A DNA stretch of 34,537 bases. Origin: an uncultured Bacteroidota bacterium. GTDB taxonomy: Bacteria > Bacteroidota > Bacteroidia > AKYH767-A > OLB10. Shown piece after piece: positions 1 through 6,630 of the stretch. The stretch is from assembly GCA_903881665.1 (NCBI GenBank), contig CAIRUC010000057.1, positions 1 to 34,537 on the forward strand, written 5' to 3'. The position numbers were made by a program, and so were the translations under genes. Positions within the stretch are counted from its first letter, which is position 1; each line of letters begins with the position of its first letter. The notes under the pieces were generated by a model. The model did no database searches. It had not been told where the DNA came from and was given only the letters and a program-made list of their open reading frames with translations.

Positions 1-112
1 ACTTTTCAGAAGCAACAGGGATGAATTCATCGACCGGAAAATTACGTTCTTGTAATACTTCGATCATTTTAGTGCCTACCAATCCGGTAGCGCCAACTAC
101 AGCTAATTTCAT
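1..112 (-). CDS. asd: Aspartate-semialdehyde dehydrogenase, N-terminal fragment (cut by window edge)
   Basis: Only the first 37 codons are present; the gene continues beyond base 1. The translation opens MKLAVVGATGLVGTKMIEVL and continues to a PVASEK motif. GATGLVG is the NADP-binding glycine-rich loop of aspartate-semialdehyde dehydrogenase, and the PVASE segment is characteristic of that family. The enzyme reduces aspartyl phosphate to aspartate semialdehyde in the cytoplasm, on the route to lysine, threonine, methionine and diaminopimelate. The ATG at 110-112 fits the family start exactly. The preceding enzyme of the pathway, aspartate kinase, is encoded 16 kb away at 16308-17588, so the two are not in one operon here. 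The family call is firm although the catalytic Cys and His lie outside the window. Confidence 0.9.
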   Translation of the reverse strand, partial: MKLAVVGATGLVGTKMIEVLQERNFPVDEFIPVASEK

Positions 113-441
113 ATAGCAAAGCTATAAAAAAGATAAATGGGAGGGTTAAAGGAGAGAAAATTTGGAGATTATAGGAGGCTGAAAGAGGAGGGAGTATTTG
201 CTAGCAGAGAACCTTAGGGGCATTGAAGCTTTACTTTTCATTTTTCATAGAGTACTCAGGGAATACCAAGATCAATCACTGCATCTTGTATACTGAATCA
301 TGCATTTTTTTTAACCACAAAGAACACAGCGTTTACACAGAGGGGCACAGAGAAAGCCAATAAAACAGGAAAAGGAATTAATAATTGATCAAAGAAACCA
401 ATGGTAGTCCAATCGATCGCCTATTATCTATTATCTGATTC
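113..441. other. Intergenic region with a CACAGAG-type repetitive segment
   Basis: No convincing gene in this 329-base gap between asd and the CstB-like gene, both on the minus strand. At about 314-357 lies a purine-rich stretch built from repeated ACCACA, ACACAG, CACAGAG and CACAGAGAAAG units. It resembles the dispersed CACAGAG-rich intergenic element I have seen in many environmental bacterial genomes; that resemblance is from memory. It does not recur elsewhere in this window. A short direct repeat, TATTATC twice, sits at about 422-436. Confidence 0.35.
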
Positions 442-1860
442 CTACAGCTCTGTATTTTGCTTGTGGAACTGAGTGCGTTTTAAATTTGTTTGTGCGAGTT
501 CTTTGTATCCGCCAAGCACGTTTACGACTTTACTAAATCCTTTCGACATTAAAATTGAGCATGCAATTACTGAGCGATATCCGCCTTGACAATGCATATA
601 GTATGTTTTTTCTTTGTTTAATGATGAAAGATTTTTATTGATGAAATCGAGCGGAAAATTTTCTACTCCCTCTATATGCTCAGTATCATATTCGCTTTTG
701 CGACGAACATCTCTTGCTTCGATACTTCCGTCAACTAACATTTTCTCAAAATCATTGGGAGAAATTTGCGATAACATCTCTAATTTATTTCCGGCTGCAA
801 TCCATGCCTCCATTCCGCCTTTTAAAAATCCTATAGGGTTATCATACCCTACTCTTGATAAACGAATAACTGCTTCTTCTTCTCTTCCTTCTTCGGTGAT
901 TAAAAGTATTGCTTGATTTAAATCGGGAATTAATGTCCCTACCCAAGGTGCAAAATTATCATCCAATCCAATGAATACTGCTCCCGGAATATGCTCTGAC
1001 GAAAACGCTTCTTTCTTTCTTGTATCGAGCACTAAAGCATTCAACGATTCCCATACTGTACTAAATTCCGAAGGAGATAAAGCTTGCGTTCCTGCTTTCA
1101 CTACATCATCGACACTCTTTACAGAGCCTTTCAAATTCAAGATAACATTAGCAGGGAAATATTGAGGCGGCTCTACTAATCCGTCAAGTAATTTATCAGT
1201 AAACTTCTCTACTGTAAGCGATGCTTCTAATGCGTAATTCACTTGTTTTTGATGTCCGATTGTATCGGTTGTTTCTTTACTCATACTCTTTCCGCAAGCA
1301 CTACCAGCACCATGTCCGGGATAAACAATTACATCATCCGGCAACACCATCAATTTTGTTCGAAGAGAATTATATAAATGTGATGCGAGGATTTGCGGTG
1401 TTACATCTGCTTTTACTTTTTGAACTAAATCGGGGCGACCAACATCTCCGATGAATAAAGTATCGCCTGTAAAAACAGCTACTTCTTTTTTATTTTCATC
1501 GAGCAATAAGAAACACGACGACTCCATGGTATGTCCGGGAGTGTGCAATACTTTTATGAAAACATTTCCTAAAGGAAACACTTCTTCATCCTTTGCAACA
1601 TAAGCATCATAGCCAGGTGCTGCTGTTGGTCCGAAGACAATTTTAGCTCCTGTTTTTTTAGCAAGATCGATATGTCCGCTGACGAAATCAGCATGAAAGT
1701 GCGTTTCGAAAATATATTTTATTGAACCATTATTATGATTAGTGCGATCGATATAAGGCGACACATCACGCAAAGGATCGATGATTGCCACTTCTCCATT
1801 CGATTCGATATAATATGCTGCTTCGGCTAAGCATGCCGTATAGATTTGTTCGATTTTCAA
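442..1860 (-). CDS. CstB-like persulfide dioxygenase / pseudorhodanese / rhodanese fusion
   Basis: 472-residue cytoplasmic protein with three domains. Residues 1-240 are a metallo-beta-lactamase fold of the ETHE1/persulfide dioxygenase type: H54-F-H56-A-D58, TPGH ending at H110, TGD ending at D133, PGHG with H183. Cys189 follows in GSACGK. Residues about 265-365 are a rhodanese domain whose active loop (ITEEGREEEA, 321-330) has no cysteine, so it is probably catalytically dead. Residues about 370-460 are a second rhodanese with active Cys424 in HCQGGYRS. This is the order known from Staphylococcus CstB, which oxidises low-molecular-weight persulfides and yields thiosulfate. No in-frame ATG occurs before residue 112, while the family N-terminus (MKIEQIYT) is intact, so translation must begin at the TTG at 1858-1860. 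A terminator at 1965-1989 separates it from the sulfur genes upstream, so it is probably its own transcription unit. Confidence 0.88.
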   Translation of the reverse strand: MKIEQIYTACLAEAAYYIESNGEVAIIDPLRDVSPYIDRTNHNNGSIKYIFETHFHADFVSGHIDLAKKTGAKIVFGPTAAPGYDAYVAKDEEVFPLGNVFIKVLHTPGHTMESSCFLLLDENKKEVAVFTGDTLFIGDVGRPDLVQKVKADVTPQILASHLYNSLRTKLMVLPDDVIVYPGHGAGSACGKSMSKETTDTIGHQKQVNYALEASLTVEKFTDKLLDGLVEPPQYFPANVILNLKGSVKSVDDVVKAGTQALSPSEFSTVWESLNALVLDTRKKEAFSSEHIPGAVFIGLDDNFAPWVGTLIPDLNQAILLITEEGREEEAVIRLSRVGYDNPIGFLKGGMEAWIAAGNKLEMLSQISPNDFEKMLVDGSIEARDVRRKSEYDTEHIEGVENFPLDFINKNLSSLNKEKTYYMHCQGGYRSVIACSILMSKGFSKVVNVLGGYKELAQTNLKRTQFHKQNTEL

Positions 1861-1964
1861 TTTTTCAATTTTTAATTAAAGGACGTATAAAAGTACATTC
1901 TATTATAATGTGCAAAATTGAACTTTAACAATCTATATAAAAATGACTGATGTCACGGTAAAAT

Positions 1965-1989
1965 AAAAAAGGCCGTTAAAACGGCCTTT
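1965..1989 (-). terminator. Rho-independent terminator after the TsdA-like gene
   Basis: Read on the minus strand this is AAAGGCCGT, loop TTTA, ACGGCC and then six T. The stem is perfect and GC-rich with a 4-base loop. It lies about 40 bases past the stop of the cytochrome gene and ends transcription of the SoxB/TsdA unit before the CstB-like gene. Confidence 0.85.
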
Positions 1990-2028
1990 AGATTATTCAA
2001 TAAACATGATTTATGTTTTAATCCCAGA

Positions 2029-2997
2029 TTATTTCTTTTTATAGAAATCGGCAATAGGCTTATACGGTCCAAATTTATGTTGCAAAGCAGAAAACTTATC
2101 ACCGTAAGGGGGATAAGGAAAATCGACAGGTTTCTTTGCCTTATTAGGCCAATCTGCGCTCTGCTCTTTTGAAGGACGAGGTTGACTATTTACAAACGCT
2201 GCAACATCCCATGCTTCATCATCCGTTAACACTTGCGATTTAACATTTGATTTTCCGAAAGGCATATTGTACTTCACATAGCCTGCGAAATTAGATAAGC
2301 GAAATAATCCTGCACCATCATTGTAACTTTCATTACCCCAAACAGGAGGATAAATCCATACTAATCCGTTAGGATCCTTAACCCCTGCTCCATTCTCTCC
2401 ATGGCAGCTACGGCACTGTACTTCATAAACCAATTTTCCTTTAGCAGGATCTGCGGCACGCTCAAGAAACTTCAATCTTTTAATTCCGCTTTGATAAGGC
2501 TTCACCTCTTTTTTCACATCCTTACCAAGCCATTGCATATAAGCATAGATAGCTTTGAATTCATAGCTGTTGCTATCGATAGGCGTACCATTAAGACTAC
2601 GCTCCATGCAATCGCTTACACGCTTATAAATACTTTCTAATCGTCCGCTACGCTCTCTAAACTTAGGATATGTAGAATACACTGCACTATAATTATTTCC
2701 CAAAGGACGTGTGCCCGCTTCTAGGTGACAATTCTGACAATTCATTCCATTTGTTAAGTGAGCAACTGATCCTTTTGGACCTAAATACTTAGCTGTATGC
2801 GCGATAAGATCTTCGCCATAAATTACTAATTTTCTCTGTTCACCTTCAAGCTCTGTATCGAGATACAGACTAGGTTTCACCCAAATAGAATCAGGTTTTG
2901 CATCAGTAATCGCCTCTGCTTTTTTATCGGAAGAACATGCATTAAACAATAATGCAATAAACGCAATCAACAATAAATCTTTTTTCATAGTAGTCAT
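2029..2997 (-). CDS. TsdA-like diheme cytochrome c lipoprotein (putative thiosulfate dehydrogenase)
   Basis: 322 residues. A lipoprotein signal ends in the lipobox LFNAC (Cys21), so the protein is probably membrane-anchored in the periplasm or outer membrane. Two heme c sites are visible: CQNCH at 87-91 and CRSCH at 195-199. Between them, NCQNCHLEAGTRP, the conserved RVSDCMERSLNG block and YAYMQWL match the TsdA family, as does PPVWGNESYNDGAG with NMPFG later. Cys130 in DCMERS aligns with the cysteine that ligates the active-site heme in characterised TsdA; Met245 is a candidate second-heme ligand. TsdA joins two thiosulfates to tetrathionate, or works in reverse. The ATG at 2995-2997 directly follows the SoxB-like stop codon with no spacer; a second ATG three codons in (2986-2988) is equally possible. 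Substrate is inferred from family and from the SoxB-like neighbour. Confidence 0.8.
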   Translation of the reverse strand: MTTMKKDLLLIAFIALLFNACSSDKKAEAITDAKPDSIWVKPSLYLDTELEGEQRKLVIYGEDLIAHTAKYLGPKGSVAHLTNGMNCQNCHLEAGTRPLGNNYSAVYSTYPKFRERSGRLESIYKRVSDCMERSLNGTPIDSNSYEFKAIYAYMQWLGKDVKKEVKPYQSGIKRLKFLERAADPAKGKLVYEVQCRSCHGENGAGVKDPNGLVWIYPPVWGNESYNDGAGLFRLSNFAGYVKYNMPFGKSNVKSQVLTDDEAWDVAAFVNSQPRPSKEQSADWPNKAKKPVDFPYPPYGDKFSALQHKFGPYKPIADFYKKK

Positions 2998-4689
2998 TTA
3001 ACGAAATTCATAAGTAGTACCTTGCAACTGAGTCAGCAATGTTGATGGCTGATCTGTTGCTGTAGTTCGATGTTCAATCTTTGGAGAAACGGGAGAATTT
3101 TTAGCAAGGTATTCTTCCATAATTGCATGCATCAAAATATTAAGTTTTGTAGGGCGAAGTACTTTCTCCATACGGCATAATGTATCATCGGGATCACCTT
3201 CACGTTCACAAGCGATAATACTATACTCTTTATCTTCTTGCAACGGTTTCCCTTTAATTTTCACCCAATTTACACGCTTACCCATTTCATTGCCGATAGT
3301 AACATTTACTTCCATTCCTGCGAAGCGCACAAACCAACCGCCGAGCCGTTTAGAAGGATCTTTAGCAAACGCATTTTGCAATTCTTTTTCAAGCCAATTA
3401 AGTATTTGGGTTCCGTTAACATATGCCATCTTTGCCTCACTATTAACAGGTAGCATATTCCATAAAAACTCTTTTGTAATATTTTGTTTACCTGAAGGGC
3501 CTACAGCTAATGGCTGACAAAAACGGAATCCGTTACTAAGTGCGATATCAGGTTTAAATTTCCACATTATCGCATTCGTAAGTAAATTATCCATTGGAGA
3601 TTCTAATACAAAGTACCGCACTAACGGTAACGTGGTAACGCCAATTACCTTGCTAAATTCATCATGGTAAGGAATCAATGCTTTGTCAATTACATTTTGA
3701 AGTTCCACATCAGCAGGAAATTTATCTGGGTCAACATCTAACAAATCATATTGATAGGATTTAATTTTATCGTTTTCAATTTGCACTTTCAATCTTCCAA
3801 TAAAGGAACCGAAAGCACCACACTCTACTACTTTCGCATACTTACCTTCAACAGGAACACGTACACGTTCGTGGGTATCGGCACCGAGAATAAAATCGGC
3901 GCCCTCGCAAGCAGGATTATTCGACAAACCTACCTGTTGAGCAAGCCCCATATGAGTAACAACGAAAATAATTCCGCATCCCTCCACTTCTTTCAACAAC
4001 TTAATATAACGAGCGAGATTAAAACTAGCATGTTCGAATTTAATGCCCACGCTGTATGCTGGGGATTGACGTTTAGGAATTAGGTGATCGGTATAACCAA
4101 TAAAACCAATTTTGGTAGAACCAACTTTTTTTATCCAATAAGGCTGATAAATCAATTCACCATTTTCGGGGCCATCGCATTGATGCCACATGTTAGCACA
4201 AATCTTTGCAGCAGTTGCATGTCCCATGTCATACAACATCTTTTTCTTTTTATAAACCACCTCCCAATTGCCGGGCAGAATGAGATCATAATCGAAATTA
4301 TTTAAGATAGGAATTAACGCTTCGCCTTCTGTTAAAGAAGCCAACCCATGTCCGTGAAAAAAATCACCGCCATCTATTAAAATAGGATTTGAATTTTCTT
4401 TTCGCAATGAATTTATCATTGTTTTCAGCACAGGAAGTCCACCACGTTTACGATAAACGGGAGTATTATTTTCCCAGAAAAACTCATCATGTGTATTTAA
4501 CTGCGCATGAATATCGCTAGTATATAAAATAGTAAACGAATCGGTAGGCTGAGAAGAATTATCCGAGGAAGTGGCCTTCGCTCCATTTTTTTCTACTGAT
4601 GCTACTGCTGACTTTCCAGGCATTAAACCAACGACCGACAATAATGCGGAAGTTTTAAGGAAATCCCTCCTTGAATTGTGCTTTTTCAT
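2998..4689 (-). CDS. SoxB-like metallohydrolase with Tat signal (5'-nucleotidase/thiosulfohydrolase family)
   Basis: 563 residues from the ATG at 4687-4689; the frame is open further upstream but only to a TTG, which would bury the Tat signal. The N-terminus MKKHNSRRDFLKTSALL is a twin-arginine export signal, so the folded metalloenzyme should be periplasmic. Numbered from this ATG, metal-binding motifs are YTSDIHA (Asp59, His61), DGGDFFHG (Asp109), PGNWEVVY (Asn141), THMG (His246) and GADTHER (His273). The segment IPKRQSPAYSVGI resembles the SoxB signature that follows the metal core. SoxB hydrolyses sulfate from a cysteine-S-thiosulfonate on SoxY. No SoxY, SoxZ, SoxA, SoxX, SoxC or SoxD gene lies in this window. 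The metal motif reads GADTH rather than the usual GxHTH, and GNWE retains Asn. A nucleotidase activity remains possible; the cytochrome and rhodanese neighbours favour sulfur chemistry. Confidence 0.75.
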   Translation of the reverse strand: MKKHNSRRDFLKTSALLSVVGLMPGKSAVASVEKNGAKATSSDNSSQPTDSFTILYTSDIHAQLNTHDEFFWENNTPVYRKRGGLPVLKTMINSLRKENSNPILIDGGDFFHGHGLASLTEGEALIPILNNFDYDLILPGNWEVVYKKKKMLYDMGHATAAKICANMWHQCDGPENGELIYQPYWIKKVGSTKIGFIGYTDHLIPKRQSPAYSVGIKFEHASFNLARYIKLLKEVEGCGIIFVVTHMGLAQQVGLSNNPACEGADFILGADTHERVRVPVEGKYAKVVECGAFGSFIGRLKVQIENDKIKSYQYDLLDVDPDKFPADVELQNVIDKALIPYHDEFSKVIGVTTLPLVRYFVLESPMDNLLTNAIMWKFKPDIALSNGFRFCQPLAVGPSGKQNITKEFLWNMLPVNSEAKMAYVNGTQILNWLEKELQNAFAKDPSKRLGGWFVRFAGMEVNVTIGNEMGKRVNWVKIKGKPLQEDKEYSIIACEREGDPDDTLCRMEKVLRPTKLNILMHAIMEEYLAKNSPVSPKIEHRTTATDQPSTLLTQLQGTTYEFR

Positions 4690-4703
4690 TAAACTGCTTT
4701 GCA

Positions 4704-4711
4704 CAAATTTA
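4704..4711 (-). promoter_or_regulatory. Bacteroidota -7 element TAAATTTG for the SoxB-like gene
   Basis: On the minus strand TAAATTTG matches the consensus TAnnTTTG and ends 14 bases before the ATG at 4689. No well-spaced -33 TTTG is visible. It would drive the SoxB-like/TsdA-like pair separately from the rhodanese, consistent with the terminator just upstream at 4762-4803. Confidence 0.45.
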
Positions 4712-4761
4712 ACCAAATAAGCCAAAAAAATATAAATAGTAATAAATAAGAATCAGAAAAT

Positions 4762-4803
4762 AAAAAAAGGATGCTTCGGGCTAAAAAAATAGCACGAACA
4801 TCC
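4762..4803 (-). terminator. Rho-independent terminator after the small rhodanese gene
   Basis: On the minus strand GGATG-TTCG-GCT pairs with AGC-CGAA-CATCC across a T-rich loop, with one mismatch and one bulged base, and is followed by seven T. It lies 75 bases past the rhodanese stop and before the SoxB-like promoter. Confidence 0.75.
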
Positions 4804-4877
4804 GTCAACCAGTTTTATCTTAAGATTACAGGAAATGACAACCCTAAGGAAACCTAAATTAATTAAAATTTCAATGA

Positions 4878-5186
4878 TTAACCAGTAATTCGGGACATAG
4901 AATTCCAAGAGCCACCATTATATGCCTCTACACCTGCTTTCTCCAAAATCGACTTCGCCATTGAACTTCTTGCCCCGCTACGGCAGACCGTAATCACTGG
5001 TTTATTCCAATTTTTAATTGCAGTGATATTATTTTGGATTGAATCAAGGGGAATATTCTTCGCGCCTTTGTTATGCCCTGAGCTAAACTCAGCAGGAGAT
5101 CTTACATCCAAAACTATTGCACCGGCTTTAATTAGTGCCTCGTAATCGGTAGAATTACCGAACATTTTCTTAACGAAATCGATCAT
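4878..5186 (-). CDS. Single-domain rhodanese-like sulfurtransferase
   Basis: 102 residues from the ATG at 5184-5186. The frame extends to a TTG at 5210, but the ATG gives the ordinary start of such proteins. It is one rhodanese domain: VLDVRSPAEFSSGHNKGAKN contains the conserved DVR and xxGHxxGA elements, and VCRSGARS at about 67-74 is the six-residue active loop with catalytic Cys68. No signal peptide is seen, so it should carry persulfide sulfur in the cytoplasm. It lies between the SoxB-like gene and the TauE/SafE exporter, all on the minus strand. A 95-base gap separates it from the exporter. A terminator follows it. The donor and acceptor of sulfur are unknown. Confidence 0.88.
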   Translation of the reverse strand: MIDFVKKMFGNSTDYEALIKAGAIVLDVRSPAEFSSGHNKGAKNIPLDSIQNNITAIKNWNKPVITVCRSGARSSMAKSILEKAGVEAYNGGSWNSMSRITG

Positions 5187-5242
5187 TATTTTAATTTTTT
5201 GAGTAGGCAAAGGTGAAACAATTAAAATAGCTTTTCAGTGAC

Positions 5243-5250
5243 CAAAGTTA
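5243..5250 (-). promoter_or_regulatory. Bacteroidota -7 element TAACTTTG for the rhodanese gene
   Basis: TAACTTTG on the minus strand matches TAnnTTTG exactly and would give a leader of about 50 bases before the ATG at 5186. I found no -33 TTTG at a normal distance, so this is a single-element prediction. Confidence 0.4.
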
Positions 5251-5281
5251 CACAAGTCAAGAAACGGATGTTTTTTATGGA

Positions 5282-6100
5282 TTAATGTGTGTGCTGAAGA
5301 GGATAAAATAATTGCTGAAAAATAATGTACATTCCCATTGTTAAAACAAACCAACCGAAACCACGCTTTAATCGAGGGCCATCTACTTTATGACTTATTG
5401 AATGTCCTAAAAAGATACCTACAACAGCCAAAGAAGTAATTGTAAATAACAACGACCAATCCATTTTATGTGTTAACATGTCGCCTGTAAATCCGAAAAG
5501 AGAATTTGCTGAAATGATTAAAAGCGAAGTTCCAACAGCCTTTTTCATAGGCAACTTACCAAGATAAACGAGAGCGGGGATAATAAGGAATCCACCGCCA
5601 GCGCCAACAAATCCGGTGAGCATTCCAATCAAAAAACCTTCTAATATAATTCCTAAATTATTTTTAGCGCTTACCGTTTGCGTCTGCACCTCCTCTTCAC
5701 TGCGACGATCGCGAATCATGGAAACAGAAGCAAAGACCATTAAAACGGCAAATAACGTCATCATTAAAAAGGCCTTCGTGATTTCGAAATCGGACGAGGA
5801 GTAGATCATTGTTGGAATAGCCGGAACAATAATTTTTCGAGTAAAGAAGACCGAAATAATAGAAGGGATACCGAAAATTAGACCACGTTTTAAATCCACC
5901 AATCCCTGGCGATACTTAGGAATAACGCCAAAAAAACTACTAACACCCACAACAAAAAGAGAATATGCGGTGGCTGAAACCGGATCAACATTAAAAAGGT
6001 AAACCAATACAGGAATAGTAAGGATCGAACCTCCTCCACCGATTAAACCTAAGGGAATACCAATTGCTATTGCAGCAAGATAACTTAGTACAATTATCAT
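5282..6100 (-). CDS. TauE/SafE family membrane exporter (sulfite/sulfur-anion type)
   Basis: 272 residues, almost entirely hydrophobic with about eight membrane segments. It shows the internal duplication typical of TauE/SafE (former DUF81): GLIGGGGSILTIPVLVYL at about 18-35 is echoed by GFVGAGGGFLIIPALVYL in the second half. Members are implicated in export of sulfite, sulfoacetate and other sulfur anions, though substrates are known for few. Here the gene heads a minus-strand run of sulfur genes, so efflux of sulfite or thiosulfate produced by persulfide oxidation is a reasonable inference. The ATG at 6098-6100 starts directly with the first membrane segment. Family call is firm; substrate is not shown by sequence. 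Confidence 0.88.
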   Translation of the reverse strand: MIIVLSYLAAIAIGIPLGLIGGGGSILTIPVLVYLFNVDPVSATAYSLFVVGVSSFFGVIPKYRQGLVDLKRGLIFGIPSIISVFFTRKIIVPAIPTMIYSSSDFEITKAFLMMTLFAVLMVFASVSMIRDRRSEEEVQTQTVSAKNNLGIILEGFLIGMLTGFVGAGGGFLIIPALVYLGKLPMKKAVGTSLLIISANSLFGFTGDMLTHKMDWSLLFTITSLAVVGIFLGHSISHKVDGPRLKRGFGWFVLTMGMYIIFQQLFYPLQHTH

Positions 6101-6630
6101 AGATTCATTTTGTGCTAATAGAACAAATTAATAATTCGGCAACCCATATTGTTAAACTGTTATTCAAACAATGAACTACAAAATGCGTTTTAGGCATTCC
6201 AACTAATCCTTTTTAGCCACTTCAAGAGAAGTAAATCAGCTTGTTTGAAGAGAGGTATTCATTAGACATCCGGGCACTATAGCTAACGGCGAAGATATAA
6301 AATGATTTTATTATCGAAGTTAAGAAATGCAAATATGATTGGTAGTTAAAAGCACTTCGACAGATTGTAAACACAAGCATTAAAGCACAAAGTTGCACCA
6401 AGATTATTATATATGCATTCATACACCTACTAAAGGAACTAAACGAGAAGAGGCAGTTGTAATTAAAGGCAAACTGAACGAACGAAGAAAACCAGAAGAA
6501 AGAGCATAACTATGCTAAACGATCAATGAGGTAGAAATAAAAAAGCATACAAACCGACCACAAACGACTACAAATATTTAATAAGATATAAATAGAAAAA
6601 AACATATTTAGTTTCGCCAAAAAAATAGAC
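6101..6630. other. Long AT-rich divergent intergenic region
   Basis: 530 bases between the leftward exporter gene and the rightward LTD-protein gene. Open frames here encode low-complexity hydrophobic peptides without recognisable motifs and I do not call them genes. A weak inverted repeat, ATTGTT and AACAAT, lies at about 6149-6173. No RNA gene, riboswitch or confident promoter was recognised. Confidence 0.5.

Noticed and set aside
2029..2997. Naming the diheme cytochrome SoxA
   Set aside because: The SYNDGAG, DCMERSLNG and NMPFG blocks fit TsdA better, and no SoxX partner is present.
4690..4725. Longer SoxB-like protein from TTG at 4725
   Set aside because: It would place the twin-arginine motif too far from the N-terminus and would run through the predicted promoter at 4704-4711.
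6222..6422. 66-codon open frame on the minus strand in the gap before the LTD gene
   Set aside because: Low-complexity hydrophobic and Tyr/Ser-rich peptide with no recognisable motif and no promoter element; consistent with chance in AT-rich DNA.
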